Assembly (NCBI RefSeq): GCF_014145635.1
Contig: NZ_JACHTC010000012.1
Span: forward strand, 49,505 to 113,504
DNA from: Myroides sp. WP-1
Lineage (GTDB): Bacteria; Bacteroidota; Bacteroidia; Flavobacteriales; Flavobacteriaceae
Reading direction: 5' to 3'
DNA length: 64,000 bases
Shown: piece by piece, positions 17,660 through 25,243 of the stretch
Position numbering within the stretch: the stretch's first letter is position 1
Layout of the letters: every line of letters begins with the position of its first letter
Made by a program: the position numbers and the translations under genes
Notes under the pieces: generated by a model
The model's database searches: none
Seen by the model: only the letters and a program-made list of their open reading frames with translations
Told to the model about the DNA's origin: nothing

Positions 17660-18193
17660 TTACTCTTTCAATTTTGAAGCGTAATTCTTTTTAAACTTTT
17701 CAACTTTGGGTTTTACAACCATTTGACAATACGGATTCTCCGTTCCTTTGCGTTCGAAGTAATTCTTGTGATAATCTTCTGCTACATAAAAAGTTGAAGC
17801 CTGACTTACTTGGGTAACAATAGGTTGATCAAATACTTTTTCATCGTTTAAGATTCCTATGTACTCTATTGCTGCTTGCTTTTGTCCTTCATCCAGATAA
17901 AAAATCTCACTTCTATATTGTGTACCTACATCTTCTCCTTGTCTATTTAAAGTCGTTGGGTTGTGCGTTGCAAAAAAGATCTCTAACAGTTCGGTATAGC
18001 TCACTTCATACTCGTTGTATGTAATCTCAACTGCTTCGGCATGTCCTGTTTCACCCGTACACACTTGTTCGTAAGTTGGATTGGCATTTTTACCACCAAT
18101 ATACCCTGGTAATACCTCTTCTACTCCTTTTAAACTCTTAAACACCGCTTCTGTACACCAGAAACACCCTCCTCCAAATATTGCTTTTTTCAT
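17660..18193 (-). CDS. msrA: Peptide-methionine (S)-S-oxide reductase
   Basis: The catalytic block GGGCFWCTEAVF gives Cys10 as nucleophile. LPGYIGGKNANPTYEQVCTG, GHAEAVEITY and HNPTTLNRQGEDVGTQYRS follow in the standard order. Length (177 aa) is typical for a single-domain MsrA without an MsrB fusion. It repairs oxidised methionine in proteins or free methionine, with thioredoxin as reductant. No signal peptide; cytoplasmic. Confidence 0.97.
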   Translation of the reverse strand: MKKAIFGGGCFWCTEAVFKSLKGVEEVLPGYIGGKNANPTYEQVCTGETGHAEAVEITYNEYEVSYTELLEIFFATHNPTTLNRQGEDVGTQYRSEIFYLDEGQKQAAIEYIGILNDEKVFDQPIVTQVSQASTFYVAEDYHKNYFERKGTENPYCQMVVKPKVEKFKKNYASKLKE

Positions 18194-18341
18194 GTATTGT
18201 CTACTTTTTTTATTCCCTGTTAATTCAGTCTAAGTTATTAATAATCGACGGAAGTCAATAATCATTTGAAATATTTTTCTATTTTTAATTTTTAATTGAT
18301 TCAAAACATTGTTATTTTGTAATCGATCAAAAAACAAAGGT

Positions 18342-19004
18342 ATGATACGAGCGACGAATATTAGAAAATCTTATGACCAATTGGAGGTTTTAAAAGGTGT
18401 TGATCTTCACATTAAGGAAAGAGAAATCATTTCTATTGTAGGAGCATCAGGTGCGGGCAAGACAACCCTTCTTCAAATCTTAGGTACATTAGACAAACCG
18501 ACGATTCAACCCAACAGCTCGTTAATCATTAACGATACGGATGTATTGAAGCTCAATGACAAAGAAATCTCTAAATTTAGAAATCTAAATTTGGGATTCA
18601 TCTTTCAATTTCACCAATTACTTCCTGAGTTTAACGCCTTAGAGAATGTTTGTATTCCGGCCTATATTGCAGGAAAAGACAAAAGAGAAACCGAACAAGA
18701 GGCGAAAAGACTACTAGACTATTTGGGGGTTTCTCATCGTATGGATCACTACCCTTCTGAGCTTTCAGGGGGTGAACAGCAACGCGTTGCTGTTGCTCGA
18801 GCCTTAATTAATAAACCCAAAGTCATCTTTGCGGATGAACCTTCAGGGAATTTAGATACCAAAACGGCAGAAAACTTGCACAACCTCTTCTTTCAATTGA
18901 GAGATGAGTTCAACCAAACTTTTGTGATTGTTACGCATAACGAAGAGTTAGCAGATATGGCTGATCGCAAGTTGGTTATGACTGATGGTTTGATTACTTC
19001 TTAG
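18342..19004 (+). CDS. lolD: Lipoprotein-releasing ABC transporter ATPase
   Basis: ABC ATPase of 220 aa with Walker [10 protein letters not shown] (about 34-42), Q-loop in [19 protein letters not shown], signature [15 protein letters not shown] and Walker [13 protein letters not shown]. The [12 protein letters not shown] segment after the Q-loop and overall length fit LolD/MacB-type ATPases that power lipoprotein release to the outer membrane. LolC/E permeases are not adjacent. I start at ATG ([11 protein letters not shown]) rather than a TTG 11 codons earlier. Confidence 0.9.
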   Translation: MIRATNIRKSYDQLEVLKGVDLHIKEREIISIVGASGAGKTTLLQILGTLDKPTIQPNSSLIINDTDVLKLNDKEISKFRNLNLGFIFQFHQLLPEFNALENVCIPAYIAGKDKRETEQEAKRLLDYLGVSHRMDHYPSELSGGEQQRVAVARALINKPKVIFADEPSGNLDTKTAENLHNLFFQLRDEFNQTFVIVTHNEELADMADRKLVMTDGLITS

Positions 19005-19014
19005 TAAGGTATCC

Positions 19015-19232
19015 ATGACGTCTATCCTATTCTCTACCCTAACTTGTCCGAATTGTCAACATCAAGAACGAGAAGAAATGCCCACAACAGCTTGTCAATT
19101 CTTCTATGTGTGTGTAAATCTTGTCAGACACTCTTAAAACCCTTATAAGGTGATTGTTGCGTATTTTGCAGCAATGGAAATGTAAAATGTCCGCCGATTC
19201 TGCAGAACAATTCCTGTTGTTCCTCACAATAA
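19015..19232 (+). pseudogene. GDCCxC family protein, frameshifted and interrupted
   Basis: From the ATG the frame gives LTCPNCQHQEREEMPTTACQ then FFYV, the zinc-ribbon-like start of GDCCxC proteins. At a TGTGTGTG tract (about 19107-19114) the frame is lost and stops at 19138-19140. Removing one GT restores VCKSCQTLLKP, then an in-frame TAA falls where relatives have a lysine or glutamine, then GDCCVFCSNGNVKCPP and a terminal CC pair. So one +2 frameshift and one nonsense codon break it. Intact members are small thiol/metal proteins of uncertain role. Confidence 0.8.
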
Positions 19233-19245
19233 TTCGCTAGCTTTG
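19217..19245 (+). promoter_or_regulatory. Full promoter for the TIGR02757 gene
   Basis: TTG (19217-19219), an 18-nt spacer and TAGCTTTG (19238-19245) match the Bacteroidota -33/-7 consensus. The ATG follows only 4 nt later, about where transcription should begin, implying a leaderless mRNA. The promoter overlaps the end of the GDCCxC pseudogene. Confidence 0.55.
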
Positions 19246-19249
19246 TTAG

Positions 19250-20008
19250 ATGAATCAAACAGAACTCAAAGAATTTTTAGACGAGAAAGTTTTACTGTAC
19301 AACAATCCTTCTTTTATCGTGGATGATCCGGTACAGATTCCGCATTTATACACACAAAAAGAAGATATTGAAATTGCAGGTTTTCTAAGTGCAACCATTG
19401 CTTGGGGGAATCGGAAGATGATTATCAAGAATGCGCATAAAATGATGGATCTCATGGGAAATTCACCCTATGATTTTGTGATGAATCACAACGAAGACCA
19501 CTTAGAGGCTTTGGACGGTTTTGTTCATCGTACCTTTAACAGCGTTGACTTCGCTACTTTTATTCAAGCGTTACAGCATATTTATCGCCATCACGGTGGA
19601 CTAGAAAAGGTGTTTAGTACTTCCGATCTGCCACTACAAGAACGCATCTCTAAATTTAAAACGTTGTTTTTTGAGATTCAACATCAATCGCGTACACAAA
19701 AACACATTTCTGATCCGTTAAAAGGTTCGGCTGCAAAAAGGATTAACATGTACTTGAGGTGGATGGTCCGCAACGACAATGCTGGTGTAGATTTTGGTAT
19801 CTGGAAAGGCGTATCTCCAAGTGAGCTTTCTTGCCCACTTGATGTACATTCAGGAAATATGGCACGTAAACTGGGTATGCTAAAACGAACACAAAACGAT
19901 GCCAAAGCCCTAGTAGAGCTAGACACGGCTTTACGTGAATTAGATCCTGTTGATCCTGTGAAGTATGATTTTGCGCTATTTGGATTGGGCGCGATTGAGA
20001 AGTTTTGA
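19250..20008 (+). CDS. TIGR02757 (DUF2400) family protein
   Basis: The 252-aa sequence is a clear TIGR02757/DUF2400 member: EIAGFLSATIAWGNRKMIIK, YDFVMNH, KRINMYLRWMVRND, DFGIWKGVSPSELSCPLDVH and LRELDPVDPVKYDFALFGLG. The family is widespread in Bacteroidota; its helical pattern recalls HhH-GPD-type DNA glycosylases, but activity has not been shown as far as I know. No signal peptide. Its promoter suggests a transcript starting at or next to the ATG. Confidence 0.92.
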   Translation: MNQTELKEFLDEKVLLYNNPSFIVDDPVQIPHLYTQKEDIEIAGFLSATIAWGNRKMIIKNAHKMMDLMGNSPYDFVMNHNEDHLEALDGFVHRTFNSVDFATFIQALQHIYRHHGGLEKVFSTSDLPLQERISKFKTLFFEIQHQSRTQKHISDPLKGSAAKRINMYLRWMVRNDNAGVDFGIWKGVSPSELSCPLDVHSGNMARKLGMLKRTQNDAKALVELDTALRELDPVDPVKYDFALFGLGAIEKF

Positions 20009-20043
20009 TGATATTTTACTCTTTGTTTTTAAAACTCATAAAA

Positions 20044-20078
20044 AACGCAAAGGCTATTGCACTTTGCGTTCTGTTTTT
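20044..20078 (+). terminator. Intrinsic terminator
   Basis: AACGCAAAG and CTTTGCGTT pair around a 9-nt loop, then CTG and T6. Confidence 0.85.
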
Positions 20079-20119
20079 TATTTGTACTTATTTTTTGATA
20101 CAGCAGCAAATACATTCAA

Positions 20120-21037
20120 CTAATAAACAATAGTTTGGTATTCCAGCGGAATTTTACCGAAGTAAATCGCTTTGACAATGCCATCAGATACCCCTATTTT
20201 AGGAACGTAAATTTGTTTGGCTCCACTGGATTTCATCGCAAAACTGTAAATGCGCAACGCAGGAATAATTACATCGGCACGATCAGGATTTAACCCTAAA
20301 ATGGCAATTCGCTCATCGTACGTCATTTCTGATAAACGAGTTAATTGCTGATTCAGATAACTATAAGTCAATGGTTTATCCTGACTTTTTCCAGACATCT
20401 TAAAAGCCTTATTGATATTTCCTCCTGATCCAATAACTATCAAATCATTAAGATTTTTAGTTTCTTCTTTGACCCAGCTTTGTATGTCATTCCACACGCT
20501 TTTAGAAACCATATCATTTAACAAACGCACGGTTCCGTTGCGGAAAGATTTAGAGGCTATAGGCTCTCCTTCTTTAAAAATGGTAAACTCCGAACTTCCC
20601 CCGCCAACGTCCACAAACATGACATTCTTCGTTTGGTTGATGAAGTTTTTTAAATCCGTCGATGCGATAATCATCGCTTCTTTCTCTCCATCAATGATGT
20701 TAATTTTTATTTTCGATGCTGCTAAAACGGCTTCTGCTACTTCTTGTCCATTATCTGCTTCCCGCATGGCACTTGTTGCACAGGCCATAAAGCGATCTAC
20801 CTTATTGACGCGCATCAACAAATAAAATGCTTGCATCGCCTCAATCATGCGTTGTTTTGATTCGATGCTAATTTCGCCTTGTGTAAAAACATCTTGCCCC
20901 AAACGAATGGGAACGCGAATTAATGAACTCTTATTGAAAACAGGATCTTTACCTTTGGCTTCCACAATATTCATAATCAACAAGCGCATGGCATTGGATC
21001 CGATATCGATGGCTGCATATTTCTTTATTTTTAGCAT
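20120..21037 (-). CDS. ppx: Exopolyphosphatase / pppGpp phosphatase family
   Basis: Short Ppx/GppA protein (305 aa) containing the two actin-like subdomains only: AAIDIGSNAMRLLIMN (phosphate 1), CATSAMREADNG, IDGEKEAMI, VDVGGGSSEFTIF (phosphate 2), and IGSGGNINKA. It hydrolyses polyphosphate ends and perhaps pppGpp. It lies 3 bp after ppk1 in the same direction, so synthesis and breakdown of polyphosphate are encoded together. Confidence 0.95.
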   Translation of the reverse strand: MLKIKKYAAIDIGSNAMRLLIMNIVEAKGKDPVFNKSSLIRVPIRLGQDVFTQGEISIESKQRMIEAMQAFYLLMRVNKVDRFMACATSAMREADNGQEVAEAVLAASKIKINIIDGEKEAMIIASTDLKNFINQTKNVMFVDVGGGSSEFTIFKEGEPIASKSFRNGTVRLLNDMVSKSVWNDIQSWVKEETKNLNDLIVIGSGGNINKAFKMSGKSQDKPLTYSYLNQQLTRLSEMTYDERIAILGLNPDRADVIIPALRIYSFAMKSSGAKQIYVPKIGVSDGIVKAIYFGKIPLEYQTIVY

Positions 21038-21040
21038 GTA

Positions 21041-23149
21041 TTATCCTTTAAGTTTGTTCTTGTAATAACGGTACATTTCCTTTTGCGATTGGAAATCCGC
21101 TTCCCCTTCTCTCTTTCTATATTTATTGGATAGATCTCCCGATTGAATACGCGTTTTAATATTGCCCTTCCACCCGATTTCAAAGGTTTCGATCAATTCT
21201 TGTTTGATGCGATCATCGTAAATCGGACAGGTAACTTCAACGCGTTCATCTAAGTTACGCGTCATAAAATCAGCAGAAGAAATATACACTTCTGGATTGT
21301 TGTTGTTTCCAAAAATATAAATGCGCGAATGCTCTAAGAATCGATCCACCACGCTAATGGCTTCGATATTTTCACTCATTCCAGGAATTCCAGGAACTAA
21401 GCAGCAAATACCGCGAATGATCAGCTGTATTTTCACTCCAACATTACTCGCTTCATACAGGCGATCTACCATTCTCAAATCGGATAAGCTGTTCATTTTC
21501 AGTCGAATTGACGCGGGCAATCCATTTTTGGCATTGCGTATCTCACGATCGATTAATTTATTAAATCCTGATCGAGTATAATGTGGGGATACGAGAAGGT
21601 CTTTGTACTTGTGTACGCGATAATTCACTTGCAAAAATTCAAAAACCTTAGATACCTCTTTCATAATCTGATTGTGAGAGGTTAATAGGGTTACATCGGT
21701 GTATATTTTTGCTGAACTTTCATTGAAGTTTCCAGTCGAAACGAATCCGTAGCGTTTAATCTTTTTATTTTCCAATCGCTCAATCACACAGATTTTACTG
21801 TGTACTTTCAATCCCTTTACGCCAAAGATCAACTGCACTCCTTCTGACTGCATTAATTCTGAATAGTAAATATTACTTGCTTCATCAAAACGCGCTTGTA
21901 ACTCGATTTGTGCAATTACTTTTTTCCCGTTCTTTACCGCATTGATTAGCGAGCTAATAATTTGTGAGTTTTTAGCCAAGCGATAAAGCGTAATTTTGAT
22001 CGACAGTACTTGTGGATCTAAAGCTGCTTCTCGCAACAAACGCACGAGATAAGAAAACGATTGATAAGGCGTATAGATCAAGTAATCGCGTTTTTGCAAC
22101 TGCTGGATGATACTATCTTCCATATCCAGCCCTACAACAGCAGCGGGAATCTGTTTGGGATAGGTTAAATCCGAACGCCCTAATGTCGGAAAACTCATAT
22201 AATCCCGACGATTGTGATAGCGTCCGCCTGGGATAATACTATCATTCATCTCAATTTCAACATTTTCAAGGAGATATTCCAACAAATCTTGGTCCATTTC
22301 CTGATCGTATACAAAACGCACAATTTCTCCTTCTTTACGATCTCTAACTCCACTCGATATCTTTTCTACAAACGACTTGTGAAGATCTGTGTCTACCCCT
22401 AATTCAGCATCTCGGGTAATTTTAATCATAAACGCGTTTTCCGCTTTATAATCAAAAATACTAAAGATTGACGCCAAATTATAGCGAATAATATCGTCGA
22501 TCATAATGATGTATTTTTTATCATCATCTGATGGCAATTCGACAAATCGATTGACAATATTGGGAATTTCAATAATGGCATATCTCGTTCTCTTTTCTCT
22601 TTTATTGGCTTTGCTTCGCTTTGAACGCAATTCCTCATCGACTTCGAGCTTCACTGCCAAATAGCCATGGGTATCTCTCAACAAAGGAAAAGGTGCTAAA
22701 TCACTGAGAATAACAGTAACTAAATCATGAGATAGCGTATGTAAAAAGTGATCTTTGACAAAAGCTTTTTGCTTGTCATTGATTGTTTTTTCATTTAATA
22801 TAAAAATCTTTTCTGCTTCTAGCTGTTTTTCAATTTCAGCCAAAATGCGTAAACTTTCATTTTGTAGGACAATTACGCGATTGGTAATTTCCTTCAATAA
22901 ATCTTTCACTACAACACCACTGCCCAATCGGCGGTTGCTTTCACCTGTTAACACCATACGTCGGATCGTAGCGTAACGCACCCGGAAGAACTCATCTAAA
23001 TTATTGGAAAAAATTCCGATAAAACGCAATCGTTCGAGTAAAGGGACTGTTACATCACCTGCTTCTTGTAAAACTCTTTCGTTAAAAGCCAACCAGCTTT
23101 TCTCACGATCAACATAATAATATTTTGGTGTTACAGTAGTTGTATTCAT
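21041..23149 (-). CDS. ppk1: Polyphosphate kinase 1
   Basis: Full-length PPK1 (702 aa). The N-terminal domain starts YYVDREKSWLAFNERVLQEA; the first catalytic domain contains IFGVKGLKVHSKICVIERLE with the autophosphorylated His, then YGFVSTGNFNESSAKIYTD. The second carries LNSLSDLRMVDRLYEAS, GICCLVPGIPGMSENI and the arginine-rich FLEHSRIYIFG. It makes inorganic polyphosphate from ATP at the inner membrane. It is sandwiched between the sixA-like gene (3 bp) and ppx (3 bp). Confidence 0.97.
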   Translation of the reverse strand: MNTTTVTPKYYYVDREKSWLAFNERVLQEAGDVTVPLLERLRFIGIFSNNLDEFFRVRYATIRRMVLTGESNRRLGSGVVVKDLLKEITNRVIVLQNESLRILAEIEKQLEAEKIFILNEKTINDKQKAFVKDHFLHTLSHDLVTVILSDLAPFPLLRDTHGYLAVKLEVDEELRSKRSKANKREKRTRYAIIEIPNIVNRFVELPSDDDKKYIIMIDDIIRYNLASIFSIFDYKAENAFMIKITRDAELGVDTDLHKSFVEKISSGVRDRKEGEIVRFVYDQEMDQDLLEYLLENVEIEMNDSIIPGGRYHNRRDYMSFPTLGRSDLTYPKQIPAAVVGLDMEDSIIQQLQKRDYLIYTPYQSFSYLVRLLREAALDPQVLSIKITLYRLAKNSQIISSLINAVKNGKKVIAQIELQARFDEASNIYYSELMQSEGVQLIFGVKGLKVHSKICVIERLENKKIKRYGFVSTGNFNESSAKIYTDVTLLTSHNQIMKEVSKVFEFLQVNYRVHKYKDLLVSPHYTRSGFNKLIDREIRNAKNGLPASIRLKMNSLSDLRMVDRLYEASNVGVKIQLIIRGICCLVPGIPGMSENIEAISVVDRFLEHSRIYIFGNNNNPEVYISSADFMTRNLDERVEVTCPIYDDRIKQELIETFEIGWKGNIKTRIQSGDLSNKYRKREGEADFQSQKEMYRYYKNKLKG

Positions 23150-23152
23150 TTT

Positions 23153-23641
23153 TTATTTTAAATCTCTAGGAAAAACTTTACTTATTACAGTTCCGTTTTT
23201 AATTTCTTTCCATTCATCTTGGGGGAAGTCCATCACGACTACTCCCGATGTGGGTACGTTATCAATCGAAACCATACCAAATTTATTAACAAAATCTGTG
23301 ATAGCATCATTATGTCCGAAAATAATCAGTGCATTATGCGTATTTTCACATTTTTTTATCGTTCGTGCCAATTTCTTGACGTCGAAAGTATAAATATCTT
23401 CTTTTTCAATGACATAAGTCGGATTGATATCGAGATTTTGACAAAAGATAGCAGCGGTTTGTTGTGCGCGTTTTGCCGTACTGGTCCAAACAATGAATCG
23501 TTCAGGCAAAAGAGATCCTATGGCATGAGAAACCAACAGGGCATCTTGCACTCCTCTATCTTTGGAGATGGGTCTATTTTTATCTTCTGCAATAGTGTCC
23601 CAACACGATTTGGCATGTCTAATTAAAATAAGGGTTTTCAT
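23153..23641 (-). CDS. SixA-like histidine phosphatase
   Basis: Histidine phosphatase superfamily, 162 aa, with LILIRHAKSCWD (catalytic His9), WTSTAKRAQQTA and the second catalytic His in LIIFGHNDAITDF. This is the short SixA form, which in Escherichia coli acts on phosphohistidine proteins. It is the first gene of a tightly packed operon with ppk1 and ppx, so it may act on PPK1 phosphohistidine or on a phosphorelay; that link is inference. Confidence 0.9.
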   Translation of the reverse strand: MKTLILIRHAKSCWDTIAEDKNRPISKDRGVQDALLVSHAIGSLLPERFIVWTSTAKRAQQTAAIFCQNLDINPTYVIEKEDIYTFDVKKLARTIKKCENTHNALIIFGHNDAITDFVNKFGMVSIDNVPTSGVVVMDFPQDEWKEIKNGTVISKVFPRDLK

Positions 23642-23771
23642 AACTAATTATTTTTTTTACTAAATTAAATGATAATTTAGTGGTTGTTTTATTTTATTTT
23701 CTCATTCTTCTTATTAAATCTAAGGAAAATAATTATAAAAAAATATATTTTAACCTATAAAATAAAAACTT

Positions 23772-23779
23772 TACTTTTG
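23772..23779 (+). promoter_or_regulatory. Promoter -7 element for DUF4199-kdsA
   Basis: TACTTTTG, 25 nt before the DUF4199 ATG. Confidence 0.45.
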
Positions 23780-23804
23780 AAGTATTATATTTTAAGCTCA
23801 TACA

Positions 23805-24362
23805 ATGAAAAAATTCTCTATTGAATTCAAATGGGCGGCTTTGGCAACCTTAGCGGCTCTAGTTTGGATGTTTATAGGAAAATCAATGGGATTTCACACG
23901 GAAAAGGTGCGTTTTGAAGTACTGCATGAAATGCTATTTAGTTTTTTACTCTTTATTTTTTACTGGTTGGGAATTCGCCAAAAAAAGCGTGAATACTACA
24001 ATAACGTCATTCAATGGCAACAGGCTTTTATGACAGGGTTAGTGTTATGCGTAATGATTACCCTTTTCTTCCCTATCATTCAATTCATCACATTCAATCA
24101 AGTGAGTCCGCATTTTATGGAGACGCTAGAACAAGCCTTGATTAATGAAGCGAAAATGACACCTGAAGAGGCCTTACAAAACGCTTCTTTTGACTTATTT
24201 TTAAGAAATGGAGTGATGAATAATCTCTCATTTGGTATTATCTTTACTACTATAATTTCGTACTTTTTAAAAACAAAGAATTACGATCAAGTAAAAGCTG
24301 CTGCACAAAAGCCTGAAATGGTTAAAGTGAAGAAGCAAAAAGGTAAAACAAAAAGAAAATAA
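23805..24362 (+). CDS. DUF4199 family membrane protein
   Basis: The 185-aa product has a helix at about 10-27, one at 42-58, a third at 76-96, and a last one at about 140-158, with a soluble loop (ALINEAKMTPEEALQNAS) before the fourth and a strongly basic tail (KVKKQKGKTKRK). This arrangement is typical for Bacteroidota DUF4199 proteins, whose function is unknown. kdsA follows after 19 bp, so the pair is probably cotranscribed. Confidence 0.85.
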   Translation: MKKFSIEFKWAALATLAALVWMFIGKSMGFHTEKVRFEVLHEMLFSFLLFIFYWLGIRQKKREYYNNVIQWQQAFMTGLVLCVMITLFFPIIQFITFNQVSPHFMETLEQALINEAKMTPEEALQNASFDLFLRNGVMNNLSFGIIFTTIISYFLKTKNYDQVKAAAQKPEMVKVKKQKGKTKRK

Positions 24363-24381
24363 CACTAATACAAACTCAACT

Positions 24382-25200
24382 ATGGATATCCGAAATATAC
24401 CGCTAATAAAAAACACAGAAGCTGATAATTTCTTTTTATTAGCTGGGCCTTGTGCCATTGAAAGTGAAGAAATGGCCATGCGCATTGCAGAGCACATTAT
24501 CAAAGTAACGGACAAGCTTCAAATTCCCTACGTATTTAAAGGGTCTTTCAAAAAGGCAAATCGCTCGAGAATCGACAGTTTTACGGGAATTGGAGATGAA
24601 AAAGCATTGAAAATTTTAGCCAAAGTAGGAAAAGAATTTGGTGTACCAACTGTTACTGATATTCACGAATCTTCTGATGCGGCTTTAGCTGCTGAATACG
24701 TTGATATTTTACAAATCCCTGCTTTTTTAGTGCGCCAGACAGATTTAGTTGTCGCAGCAGCCAATACAGGTAAAGTAGTCAACTTAAAGAAAGGACAATT
24801 CATGAGTCCTGAGAGTATGAAACACGCGGTTCAAAAAGTATTGGATTGCCACAACGAAAGTGTAATGGTTACGGATAGAGGAACCATGTTTGGCTACCAA
24901 GATATGATTGTTGACTATCGTGGCATTCCTGCTATGAAACAATTTGCAACGACTGTGCTAGATATTACACACTCCCTACAACAACCCAACCAATCAAGCG
25001 GGGTAACAGGTGGTCGACCGGATTTGATCGAAACTGTTGCCAAAGCGGGAATTGCTGTAGGTGTTGATGGAATCTTTTTAGAAACGCACTTCAATCCTGC
25101 TGAAGCGAAGAGTGATGGAGCAAATATGTTACACCTCGATCACTTCGAAAATTTAATGACGAAATTAGTTGCTATTAGACAAACGGTTCGCCAGTTCTAA
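24382..25200 (+). CDS. kdsA: 3-deoxy-8-phosphooctulonate synthase
   Basis: KDO-8-phosphate synthase, 272 aa, with LLAGPCAIESEEMAMRIAE, FKGSFKKANRSRIDSFTGI, PTVTDIHE, LQIPAFLVRQTDL, KKGQFMSPE, TDRGTMFGYQDMIVDYRG and THSLQQPNQSSGVTGG. It condenses arabinose 5-phosphate with phosphoenolpyruvate, the first committed step to the KDO of LPS. The NKxCxxR-type Asn of metal-independent enzymes appears as FKKANRS, which I read as the metal-independent class; that subclass call is tentative. Confidence 0.97.
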   Translation: MDIRNIPLIKNTEADNFFLLAGPCAIESEEMAMRIAEHIIKVTDKLQIPYVFKGSFKKANRSRIDSFTGIGDEKALKILAKVGKEFGVPTVTDIHESSDAALAAEYVDILQIPAFLVRQTDLVVAAANTGKVVNLKKGQFMSPESMKHAVQKVLDCHNESVMVTDRGTMFGYQDMIVDYRGIPAMKQFATTVLDITHSLQQPNQSSGVTGGRPDLIETVAKAGIAVGVDGIFLETHFNPAEAKSDGANMLHLDHFENLMTKLVAIRQTVRQF

Positions 25201-25213
25201 TACACTTCATACA

Positions 25214-25243
25214 AAAAAGAGGATGCAAATGCATCCTCTTTTT
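25214..25243. terminator. Bidirectional terminator
   Basis: AAAAAGAGGATGCA pairs with TGCATCCTCTTTTT around two bases, between convergent kdsA and the WG/Sel1 gene. Confidence 0.88.

Noticed and set aside
19129..19141. Selenocysteine codon in the GDCCxC gene
   Set aside because: The stop in the restored frame is TAA, not TGA, and a separate GT frameshift also breaks the gene.
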